From assembly GCA_026770025.1 (NCBI GenBank), contig JAMXDE010000005.1, positions 3,162,001 to 3,226,000 of the forward strand: a DNA stretch of 64,000 bases. Direction: 5' to 3'. Shown in pieces: positions 20,330 to 30,016 of this stretch. Positions within the stretch are counted from its first letter, which is position 1. Each line of letters begins with the position of its first letter. The notes beneath the pieces are model-generated. The model was given only the letters and a program-made list of their open reading frames with translations. It had not been told where the DNA came from and did no database searches. A program made the translations under genes and the position numbers. This DNA comes from Craspedostauros australis (lineage: Eukaryota > Bacillariophyta > Bacillariophyceae > Mastogloiales > Achnanthaceae).

Positions 20330-21160
20330 GGTTGTCCAACAGAGTTGCGATTGAGCAGTAGTGGTGGTGGTGCTTGTGTGTGAGCATGTTGGTGTGTGTC
20401 ATCGTGGACGACTCCTCAGTCATTCAACCACAACAAATCCAAGTGTGTCATTCAAGAACAATGAATCATGGACGACAGGTGGATGAGTGAAGCGTGGCAA
20501 CAACCACAACGCAACCCAAAACAAGGATCTTCGACTAGATCGACTTGTTTTTGGCGCGACTTTGGTGTTTGGTGTGAGTTGTTGGCACCAACAAAAAGAA
20601 CAACAAGGATGGTGACAGAAGATGCAATTGTTGGTGGCAAGGAACATGTCACGGCTCGTGTTGACTCCGACGTTTGTGTCATTCCACGCTCGCAGGATCC
20701 TCGGTCGTCTCCACGTTCTGAGAATGTTGGCACAATGATGACTTCCGACGCCTGCGCCCACGATCAACTTCTCCTGGTGTGACTGGCCACGATGACGTTC
20801 AAGAGTATGTTCAAGTTCACGCTCACGATCACCATCACGACCAAGTCAATGTTCAAGACTACGATCACGCTGACGCCGAAGTTGATGGGACAATCACCGA
20901 GCGGTACCGTGGGAACAACATGAAATGAGAAACATCGTGAAACAGCAATCAACGCAGTGCCATGCACGCTGCGTGAAACAGAGCACGGGACACCACCACC
21001 AACGATCATGAAACAGACCACCAGCCTCATAAAAAGCAGACACAGATGCGATCAAGCGACTACGATCATCCAAGCAATCATTCAAATCACATGAAAAGCC
21101 CGTCGCATTGATCATATCTGAGCAACAAGCCGTTCCATCTCGAAACACGCCAGCCCCATC
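20330..21160. other. 5' region of ankyrin gene copy B
   Basis: Contains the E2F-like motif at 20547-20557. At about 20770-20935 there is a His-rich frame (VQVHAHDHHHDQVNVQDYDHAD) that ends in a TGA and is also open in copies C and D. No start codon is evident for it, so it may be a 3' exon or chance coding. The rest has no supported gene. Confidence 0.45.
20547..20557 (+). promoter_or_regulatory. E2F-like motif TTTTTGGCGCG upstream of ankyrin copy B
   Basis: Contains TTTGGCGC and lies 604 bases before the ATG. It is conserved at 29294-29304 and 38161-38171. The role is inferred from the motif only. Confidence 0.4.
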
Positions 21161-23140
21161 ATGGTCTTCATCCGTCCCCCACTCGTGGCGCTCTTCGCCT
21201 CACCATTGCGCAACCACAACCACCAAGTCCGGACATCACTATCCACAGCCTCACCGTCTCTCTTTCCGCTCAAGTCGACCCCTGGTGATGCACCCTCGCC
21301 AACCATCACCAACCAGGATCTCCTTCGCGCCGCACAACAAAGAGATGTGGACGCCCTCACCGCATGGAAGACAGCATTTCCACAAACCTCCATCGACGCA
21401 ATCAAGGACTACTGTGACAAGACATTACTCCACCTCGCAAGCTCCAACGGCCAACTTGAAACGATCAAACAGTTGGTGGAGTCGTGTGGAGCGGACATCC
21501 ACGTCCAATCCATGGATGGAGAGACTGCGCTACACTATGCATGCGCACAGGGCAACCTCGATGTCGTGGAATACCTGGCTGGGTCGCATGCTGCAAATGT
21601 CAACCTCCAGGACAACTCCGGCAAGGTGGCACTCCACGACGCATGTGCCGAGGGACATGCGGCCATCGTGAAGACTCTGATCGAGTCATATTCTGCAAGT
21701 GCTCTCGTGCAAGATACGAAGGGTGAGAATGCCCTCCATGCTGCGTGTCTTCATGGACACTTGGATGTTGTGGAGTACCTTGTTGGATCATGTGGAGTGG
21801 ACATCAATGTGCAGGATGAATTCGGCAATACTGCGATCCACAATGCGTGTCTGAAGGGTCATCTTGATATCTTGAAGTATGTGATGGAGACCCGCACTGT
21901 GTCCGTCGACGTCCAGAACAATGACGGCGATACTGCGCTTCATGTTGCATACAGAAATGGTCATTTGGATGTTGCAGAGTACCTGGTGAAGTCGTGCGAG
22001 GCAAATGTTCATGTTGAGAATGACGCTGGCGGCACGGCTCTTCAGTCTGCATATTCCAAAGGTCATCTGGATGTTGTGAGATGGTTGGTGGAGTCAGGTC
22101 AGGTGGACATCAATGCCAAAGACCGGAATGGCAACACTGCGCTTCACTGCGCAAGTGCTGGAGGTCATCTGGATGTGGTGGGGTACTTGTTGAAGTCAGA
22201 CGACCTGATGGTGGATGGCAACGCCAAGAACAACGATGGCAACACTGTCCTTCACCGCGCGAGTGCTGGAGGTCATCTGGATGTGGTGAAGCATTTGGTG
22301 GACTCAGGCAAAGCGATCATCGACACCAGCGCCGAGAACAAGCTTGGCAACACTGCACTCCATCTTGCAACCGTGCATGGACATCTGGATGTTGTGAAGT
22401 GGCTGGTTGAATCCGTCAAGGCCAATATCAACGCTGAGAACGACAACCACGAGACTCCACTCTACAAGGCATATTGCCATAGCCACTTCGATGTTGTTGA
22501 GTATCTCATCGGAACACCAAACATATATCTCAACTCTCGACACAAGGATGGCAACACCGTGCTCCATCTCGCAAGTCTCGATGGTAATCTCGATGTTGTG
22601 AAGTGGCTGGTTGAATCCGGCAAGGCCAATATCAACGCTGAGAACGACCAACACGAGACCCCAATCTTCAAGGCATATCGCAACAGCCACTTCGATACTG
22701 TCAAGTATCTGATCACAGCACCCGATGCTGATTTGAACGTCACAGACCAGGATGGCCACACCATCCTCCATCGTGCAAGTCTCGATGGAAATCTCGACGT
22801 TGTAAAGCTGTTGGTCGAACAAGGCAAGGCAGATGTCAACATCAAAACCAGCAATTATGCCCTCACTGCACTGGACCTTGCAAGCGTTCGTGGCAGATTG
22901 GAGGTCGTGAAGTATTTGGTAGAATGTTGCAACGCAGAAATCAACATCCAAAACAGGGATGGCAGAACTCCACTTTGGCGGGCAAGTTGGAGAGGTAAAT
23001 TGGAGGTGGTCAAGTACTTGGTGGAATCGGGCAACGCAGACATCAGCATCAAGGATATCGATGGCAGGACTGCCCTGGATATTGCGAGAGCAGTTGGCCA
23101 CACTGATATTGTCGACTGCTTGACCAATCTTGCAAGATGA
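21161..23140 (+). CDS. Ankyrin-repeat protein, 17 repeats (copy B)
   Basis: 659 residues. A short hydrophobic N-terminus (MVFIRPPLVALFASPL) is followed by a Ser/Pro-rich linker, then about 17 ankyrin repeats from residue ~85 to the C-terminus, of the form (N/E)TALHxAxxxGHLDVVxYLVES. No enzymatic, kinase or membrane domain is seen. The protein is probably a protein-binding scaffold; the N-terminus could be a weak signal or anchor. The ATG at 21161 is conserved in copy D. Repeats 9-13 differ most between copies and repeat number varies, which points to recombination within the repeat tract. Confidence 0.88.
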   Translation: MVFIRPPLVALFASPLRNHNHQVRTSLSTASPSLFPLKSTPGDAPSPTITNQDLLRAAQQRDVDALTAWKTAFPQTSIDAIKDYCDKTLLHLASSNGQLETIKQLVESCGADIHVQSMDGETALHYACAQGNLDVVEYLAGSHAANVNLQDNSGKVALHDACAEGHAAIVKTLIESYSASALVQDTKGENALHAACLHGHLDVVEYLVGSCGVDINVQDEFGNTAIHNACLKGHLDILKYVMETRTVSVDVQNNDGDTALHVAYRNGHLDVAEYLVKSCEANVHVENDAGGTALQSAYSKGHLDVVRWLVESGQVDINAKDRNGNTALHCASAGGHLDVVGYLLKSDDLMVDGNAKNNDGNTVLHRASAGGHLDVVKHLVDSGKAIIDTSAENKLGNTALHLATVHGHLDVVKWLVESVKANINAENDNHETPLYKAYCHSHFDVVEYLIGTPNIYLNSRHKDGNTVLHLASLDGNLDVVKWLVESGKANINAENDQHETPIFKAYRNSHFDTVKYLITAPDADLNVTDQDGHTILHRASLDGNLDVVKLLVEQGKADVNIKTSNYALTALDLASVRGRLEVVKYLVECCNAEINIQNRDGRTPLWRASWRGKLEVVKYLVESGNADISIKDIDGRTALDIARAVGHTDIVDCLTNLAR

Positions 23141-23758
23141 GAGAGCATAGCTGTAAATTGGACAAGAACCAACCAACCACCTGTCCAAGTAGTCTCGCTT
23201 GGCAGCTGTCAAGTGCTTCACATCCATCGTCGGCGTAAGTCAGTCGTTGCTATTCTATTGTTCAGTGGACTTCGCTTATTGCACTATGCGAGGGTGGTAT
23301 TCTGTTCTGTGCTCAACGTCGCTTCATGTTGCAAGGCCATGGTACCTCGGTCCAGCCCATGCGTTGTGATGTGTTGCGATAGGCTGCGTTGTGTTGCGGT
23401 GTGTAGTGCTGTGGCAGGTATATGTATGGCATGCGACTGCGCTTTGCCTCTCATGGAGGCAAGCGGCACCATGGTCTGAGATTCGCAATGCTTCTCAAAG
23501 ATATCTTTGAGGGCGTCATGCATGTGTGGGTGTGTTGTTGTGTTGATGTAGTCATGTGGCGCACTGTGGTTGCGCCTGATTATCATGTGTATTATCATAC
23601 GTTGGCATGATTCCTTCTGCACATGCATCTCCTCGTCACTCTCGGCGGCACTGTCGTTCTCCTCCTCCTGGTTCAGCTTGTTCATGGCGACAGTCTCCAT
23701 GAGGAGGGCAGATTCGAAGACGGCGGCATCATCCTCGTTGCTGCAGGCGTTGCCCCCC
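23141..23758. other. Spacer after ankyrin copy B
   Basis: Homologous to 201-840. It has a shorter minisatellite (about 23352-23405) and a minus-strand Lys/Glu-rich frame that may extend the SIT C-terminus. No separate gene is seen. Confidence 0.5.
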
Positions 23759-24953
23759 TCACGCAGAGTCTTCATGTTCGACAGATTGCGCTGGCGGCGG
23801 GAAGAGAAGGTCTCTGGGGCTCGAGGTACTCGCGAAGACGGCGGTGGTTCCAAGGTGCAGGTTGTGGTTGCTCTGGTGGGCTGGCTTCATGCCGGCGGCA
23901 CGCTCCTCTGGGGTGCCAATGTACACCTCATCGAGCTGGAAGCCAGGGACCGCCTTGTGGACGGAAGCGAGAACCCAGGATCCGGAGCAGATACCGGTGG
24001 CTTCCAACAACAGACAGAACTGAAGGAAGATGTAGACGATTGGGTTGGAAAGGAAGGCGATTGGGAACACGGATGCGACCAGCTGCCATGTGATGGAGGC
24101 GATGGTTGTGATGATGAGAGCTCCGAGAAGTCCGGTGTTGAAGAATGTTTGGGTGCTGTCGGAGACTCCGAAGATGTTCTCGCCAGTTCCGACCTCGACT
24201 TCAAGGAGTGGTGACACGGGCGATGATGAAGAAGCACGTGGTCACACAGATCTGACGTCCGATCATGAATCCTGGAAGGTTGCATCTCTCACCGTGGAAG
24301 AGGAGCTCGCAGGTCTTGCGGGCCATTGGGTGGTCTCCACGGTCCTCCTTTGGAAGCTTGGCGACGGCGAAGAAGGCGATCTGCATACCCTCGAGCATAC
24401 CCACGATGGACATGAAGAGGAAGAAGAGGATGGCAGCAACTCCATTTGTCACTCCGGCCCACATGGTGGTCTTTCCATCGAAGAGGGCGACCAGGATGAC
24501 GGCCATGGTGTAGCACAGGATGGCGAGGGAGATGAGGATGCAGGTGCAGCAGAAGAGGTTCTGGGCACCGTCGCGTGGTGGTTCTTTCGACTTGATGTAA
24601 TTGCCGGATGCCCAGACGAAGAACATCTGGACGAGGTAGCACGAGTGCAGAAGTCCAGAGAACTCCATGGCGAGGGCGACATAGAGGGTGAAGACAGCGA
24701 GGAAGTTGTTGATGTAGTCAAGCATGCAGAGGGAGGCGTTGACTTGGGAGTTGAGCTGTCTGGCCATGGTGGTCATGAGGATCATAGCAGCTCCGGATCT
24801 GAGGAAGATCTGGATGATGATGTGTGGGAGTCCGAAGACTTCGACATCGGCGAGCGGGACACCGCTCTGGTTGATGGTGAAGACCATGAGGAGGACCATG
24901 AACTGACGTTCCATGAGGTAGCGGTGGACTGGTGGGAGACCGACGAGGGTACC
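23759..24953 (-). CDS. Silicon transporter (SIT) family protein, copy B (best-preserved, needs a +1 shift)
   Basis: Minus-strand SIT-like gene. Motifs in order: LVGLPPV, YLMERQ (first GRQ changed to ERQ), PLADVEVFG, NASLCMLDYIN (CMLD signature kept), MEFSGLLH, DGKTTMWAGV, LEGMQIAFFAVAKL, NLPGFMIGRQ, then IIARVTTP. At CCT-TGA (24206-24201) the frame stops; reading on in the +1 frame gives EVEVGTGENIFGVSDS, the remaining hydrophobic helices, QLDEVYIG and EERAA, ending at 23759. SITs move silicic acid across the plasma membrane with about ten helices. Here the N-terminal helices and the loop after LVGLPPV are missing or on an unseen exon. A putative 3' splice site precedes 24953. This is either a gene with programmed frameshifting or an early pseudogene. 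Confidence 0.65.
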
Positions 24954-26491
24954 CTGTCCTTGGTGGTGTCAGCATCAGCTCATCGTGTTGGATTCTGGAG
25001 TCGATCAATGTCTGAATGGATGAATGCCTGAATGGATGAATGGATGAAACGGCGATCATGAGGACCCCGCTGTTTGCCTTAATCGGTTGTTCTTCATCGC
25101 CTCGTTGATGGAAGAAGGTGGTGCCTGCCAGCACTTCAGTGCGGACAGCGGCGCGACGATCACGATCGATGCTGATGTTGGCTGTTGTGCAGATTTGGGA
25201 GTTTTTGTGTTGGATGGTGTTGCGATGGGATGTCCTCTCGTTGCTTCACTCTCACTCGATAGAGGAGGAAAGCTCCGTGTTTGGTGGATGCGGATCCTTC
25301 TCTTCTTCGAGTTCGCACACTCCGACACCACTTTTTCTGTGAGAACATCACCAACGAGAATCTCCGACTAGTATGACCGTTGCAGTTGAAGAATGATCTT
25401 TTTGGCGCCAAAAGAAACACAAAGAACCTGATCGATCACATGTTTGACACAGTTGATTCGAACTGTTCGTTCTGTGTTCTCATTGGTCCAACTTGTGTTC
25501 TCTCTTGTCTCACTTCATCACAGTGTTGTGTGTTGAGATGTGCCCAGTCCCACCAAATGTGTGTATCACGATCATCATTAGCTTCTTTCGTGGGAACTCC
25601 AAATCCAACTCTCGCCGAAAAAAGAGATCTTTGAGAATCAATCCACACAACGAGAACAACAACGATGACGACGCCAAGGAGAGGCCAAGTGAAGGAGGGA
25701 ACACCAAGATGGACGATGATCGCAATTGCAATCGTAATCATTGCGAACCATGAGGTATCCCACGAGAAGCTCAGTCAGTGGTATGCTTCATTGAGTACCG
25801 AACCTGAATGGTGTGCGATGGGTTGGACGATCGTGTTCCCAACAACTTTGGCCAGCGAGCCACCCACGCTTCTGATGATGATGATGGAGGGATGAGGATG
25901 ACTCCCACTTCCGCTTGCCAATACTCCATCACTCCAGCACTCATGTTGTGCCGATGCATCGATCGTGGTTGAAGAACAGTGAGCACTCCACATGACCCAT
26001 GACCCATGACAACGAAGAAGGAGAAGCGACAACCCTCGCACCAGCACGTCTGCGAGTCAATGCACACTCACAGTTATCAGACGCTTCATCATCGTCACTG
26101 TTGCTGCTGCTGCTGCTGCTGAAGATAATGTCCCACCCTTGCGGCCAACGATGTCATCACCGTGCTTCACTTTTTCCAAAAGAAGATGAATTCCGTGGGA
26201 CCTCCTGTGAGAAACCTATTATACTCCTTCCTACTCGTACGAGCACAGCCGCGAATGCGCATGGCAATGGTTGACGCGATATACTCCTACACTATTGCAT
26301 TATTGCACCATGAGGCTTGCAACAGGCAACAGGCAACATATACCGAGAAGAAGTGCTGCAAATCTCCACCCTCTCTCCAGCCTCTCCAACCTCTCATGAA
26401 ACTGAATCAGCCACAAACTGACACATCCAGCAACTAAAGCAGAAACTATAACACCAACCTAAGCAGCAACCTACAACAGCAACACCCAAAC
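24954..26491. other. SIT upstream / divergent intergenic, copy B
   Basis: Homologous to 2070-3598. It holds the palindrome at 25400-25413 and the same unassigned minus-strand hydrophobic frame (MITIAIAIIVHLGVPS, about 25634-25741). No other gene is supported. Confidence 0.45.
25400..25413. promoter_or_regulatory. E2F-like palindrome TTTTGGCGCCAAAA (copy B)
   Basis: Identical to 2505-2518, 447 bases upstream of the first supported SIT coding base. Confidence 0.5.
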
Positions 26492-27227
26492 ATGAAGCTC
26501 ATCGCCACCACCACCCTCATCTCCATGATGGCATCCGCCTTCACTCCACTCACTGACGCTGCTGGATACACCTGCGGTGTCCATGCTCACTTCGGCATCG
26601 ACAACGAAGTCGATCATGCCCACAAGCCAACCATCGAGGAGATCCAACTTCTCTCGCCGCATGTTCATGAAGACCTTCCATGATGTGCACCCAGACCTCT
26701 CCTTTGACAAGGTCGATCTCATGGACATCTTCGAAGAGAAGCGTCTGGTTGCCTCCATGAAGAAGGATGACGCTGCTGGCCTTCGTGGAGTGTCCGCTGG
26801 TGTCAACACCGTCAACACAGTCAACACTGTCAACACAGTCGATGGTGGAGACATGAACCGCCTCACCTGGCCTCATCAGCCCATCTTGTGGGACTACAGC
26901 TTTGTGGCTGACATCATTTGTCCCTACTGCTTCTTCGATGATGACGACGATGACGACTTCTACGCCGCAAGCGCATCTTCGGTCGTGAAGTCGCTGGTGC
27001 ATGGTGGCAACGCAAAGAAGGCCAACGTCAAAGCCAACGTCAAGGCGAAGAAGTCCGGCGCCGAGAAGTTCCAGGAGGCATTGACCGAGCACAAGGCTCA
27101 CCGTTGGGAGACCGCATGGTGCGATGCGTTGAAGAATGGTCCGCACGAGTACTACCGCACCGTGGACAAGTGCGTGATCGCCCATGACTCCTTCAGCTGC
27201 GTCGAGAAGGCGGACGCCGTCGCATGA
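26492..27227 (+). pseudogene. Secreted Lys/Asp-rich protein gene, copy B, frameshifted
   Basis: Homologue of 3599-4324 with the same signal peptide start. Near 26640 it reads GAGGAGATCCAAC where copy A reads GAGGAGCTCAAC. This one-base insertion ends the signal-peptide frame after 63 codons. The rest, including the Asp run and the Lys-rich stretch, stays open in the shifted frame to the conserved TGA at 27227. The VNT tandem run has four units against three in copy A. Copy C shares the same insertion. Confidence 0.75.
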
Positions 27228-27691
27228 GAGTTGTCGATAAGCCCCTTCAATCGCATGATTGCACAGATCGCTAACTGCATGGCAGCCAATCGCCAATGCT
27301 CTAGTAACAACACACAATCATATGGTACCCATACACATCTACTCGACTAGTGCTCAACGTGCCATTTCGTTTCATGACTCCAGCCACACAGTGCAGAGCG
27401 GACACTTGCGAAACAAGCAGGGATCGAGCAGCAAACCAAACAGAGCACGAAGGGGGACTTGTCCCTCTCCTGCATTGTCGATTCGCTCATTGCTGAGGAG
27501 GAAGGGTGAACAGGAGAGTCACTTGTGTGCGATATAAGCAATGACAACCCACGTGGGCTTACTCGGAAGAACGGTCCTCCTTTCCGAAATTGCAGCGATG
27601 GCAAGGGTGATGAAGATGAACAGGGAGAACTGGAATGCAGTGGTAGAGGCAGGCTATTGTGGAATGCGCACTGTCTATTCACAACACTCCA
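27228..27691. other. Spacer, copy B
   Basis: Homologous to 4325-4832. No gene is supported. Confidence 0.4.
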
Positions 27692-29012
27692 TCACCATTC
27701 TTCATCATGGCATGTACCGCCGACCTCTCCATTTGCTATATAACCGTATTTACAAGCGTAATGGAGCGGGGTTTGTTCGTCGCAGTCCTGGATGTTGAAA
27801 TCGATGATGGGGTCGTCACAGAGGTACTTCTTGTGCGACAGAATTCGATGACACGTTCCACTGTTGGAACATGACGAATATTCAGATTCGTGTATGACCC
27901 GGTAGGGGTCACAGTTGCGCAAATGACTGCTCACACATATTTGTTTGTCCAGAACTCCTTCTCACGATCAAATGTTCCAAACCCGAAAACGGAAAATTCA
28001 CAGCAGAATCCTCGAATATGACGAAAGAATCTCGGAATCTTCAGAAACAAATAATCTACCGATCGAGAGGAATCTAACGTCAGTGGGAACACGAGGAGCA
28101 GAACATGAACGTCAGCAGAGGAGCAAGACCAGATATATATGGATGAGAGGAACCACTTAGGTAAGACGTCAGGATTAGAGACTGACGCAATCGAGTTCCT
28201 GAATCTCTGTCTGACACAACCAAGACCAAATAAGACAACAACACGACAAACTGCGGGAAACTGGCGCAGGTCGAGGATTCACATCGCGGTGGATCGTTAG
28301 GAATTAGGAAATGATCTGACTCAATAGGAGTCAGAACTACACGAGTTTGCAGGGCAACTGGAGATTGACATGAGTTGACTTTTGACAGACAAGTCGAGCT
28401 CATAAATCGCAGAGAAAGAGGAATCACCAACCTACAAACCCGGGATAACAGAACAACTAACTTAGTGAACCAATTGTAGCCCCACCCGGTCTACATGAGC
28501 AACAGGATTGAGACCTGTTTCAACATTCCACCACATCCGCTTCGCCGTACTCACAGGCACGATGCAGTGGCGTGCAGCCATGGTAGTTGTTTCGGATATT
28601 GAAATTGATTGCCGCATAGCTGTTGACTCGACTGAAGTCAAGAAGATCGCCGGCGATATCTGCATCACCATTGATACAGGCGTAGTGAAGCAGTGTTTTC
28701 CCATCCTCCTTGTCTTGAACGTTGAGGTCGATGCAGACTTCGTTGGCTTGGATGAATTCAAGCAAGCACCTCGCTCCGCCCACGTCACCATGGGCACAAG
28801 CATGATGAAGTGCCGTTTTGTTGGACGAGTCTTGGGCGTTGATGATGGCATGTGCGTTGCCGTGGATACGAGCGGATCAAAGCAAGCTCTTCGCGACGCC
28901 ATGGTGGCCTTGTGTGCAAGCATAGTGAAGGGGAGTTAGGATGATAAAGAGATGTGAACTCTTCCTCCTCTTCTTTTCCGTCATGGCACTGCACTTCCTC
29001 GTCTTGTCTCAT
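27692..29012 (-). pseudogene. Second ankyrin-repeat gene, copy B, split by a solo LTR
   Basis: Ankyrin repeats (TPLHYACTQGHHG, KTALHHACAHG, KTLLHYACING, CTPLHRACEYG, EQTPLHYACKYG) read on the minus strand from an ATG at 29012-29010. A TGA interrupts the first repeat, where copy C has CGA. A 664-bp element at 27862-28525 separates the last repeat. It lacks the one-base deletion found in copies A and C, so the copies have decayed by different routes. Confidence 0.75.
27862..28525. mobile_element. Probable solo LTR in second ankyrin gene, copy B
   Basis: 664 bp, TGTTGGAAC...TTTCAACA, with TTCCAC duplicated at 27856-27861 and 28526-28531. The empty site in copy C (GACACGTTCCACCACATCCG) confirms the insertion. 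A TATATAT stretch near 28134 fits an LTR promoter. No coding sequence. Its family differs from the two copia elements at 5-20 kb. Confidence 0.8.
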
Positions 29013-29075
29013 TGCTTTGCTTTGCAAGCCTCACATGGGGTATCATTTCTGATCGTTGGGAAGGGTCATCATCAC

Positions 29076-30016
29076 GGTTGTCCAACGGAGTTGCGATTGA
29101 ACAGTAGCGATGATGGTGCTTGTGTGTGAGTGTGTTGGTGTGTGTCATCGTGGACGACTCCTCAGTCGTTCAACCACGACCAATTCAAGCGCGTCATTCA
29201 AGAACAATGAATCATGGACGACAGGTGGATGAGTGAAGCGTGGCAACAACCACAACGCAACCCAAAACACGGATCTTCGACTAGATCGACTTGTTTTTGG
29301 CGCGGCTTTGGCGTTCGTTTGAGTTGTTGGCACCAACAAAAAGAACAACAAGGATGGTGACAGAAGATGCAATTGTTGGTGGCAAGGAACATGTCACGCC
29401 CATGTTGACTCCGTTGCTTTGCGTGATTCCACGCTCGCAGGATCCTCGGTCGTTTCCACGTTCCAAGGATGTTGGTACAATGATGACTTCCGACGCCTGC
29501 AGCCACGATCGACTTCTCCTGGTGTGGCTGGCCACGATGACGTTCAAGAGTATGTTCAAGTTCACGCTCACGATCACGCCCATGTCCAAGTCAATGTTCA
29601 AGACTATGTTCATGCTGACGCCAAAGTTGATGGGACAATCACCGAGCGGTATCGCGGCAACATTGGGAAATGAGAAACATCGTGAAACAGCAATCAACGC
29701 AGTGCCATGCACGCTGCGTGAAACAGAACAAGGGACACCACCACCAACGATCATGAAACAGACCACCAGCCTCATAAAAAAACAGACACAGATGCGATCA
29801 AGCGACTACGATCATCCAAGCAATCATTCAAATCACATGAAAGCCCGTCGCATTGATCACATCTGAGCAACAAGTTCTCCCTTTTCGACACACACCAGCT
29901 CCAGCAAGGTCTTCATCCTTCCACGCCTCCTTGCGCTGTTCGCCTCACCATTGCGCAACCACAACCACCAAGTCCGGACATCACTCTCCGTGGCCTCACC
30001 GTCTCTCATTCCGCTC
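29076..30016. other. 5' region of ankyrin gene copy C
   Basis: Homologous to 20330-21160. It includes the E2F-like motif at 29294-29304 and the His-rich frame at about 29419-29673 (VQVHAHDHAHVQVNVQDYVHAD), open here for longer than in copy B but without an ATG. Confidence 0.45.

Larger units (their letters stand above)
20330..29075. repeat. Tandem segmental duplication, copy B
   Basis: Complete unit of 8746 bp, counted from GGTTGTCCAAC to the base before the next such start. Without the 664-bp solo LTR and its 6-bp duplication it is about 8.08 kb. Gene order matches copies A and C. Confidence 0.92.

Noticed and set aside
24045-25031. 328-codon plus-strand frame, very Asp/Glu/His-rich
   Set aside because: Antisense shadow of the SIT-like gene. 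The acidic composition is what the reverse of hydrophobic codons gives, and no domain or signal is present.
28941-29129. 62-codon plus-strand frame resembling a signal peptide (MIKRCELFLLFFSVMALHF), also at 37808 and cut by the outer copia in copy A
   Set aside because: Overlaps antisense with the Lys/Glu-rich start of the second ankyrin gene, whose reverse naturally looks hydrophobic. It is conserved only among recent duplicates. Transcript data could revive it.
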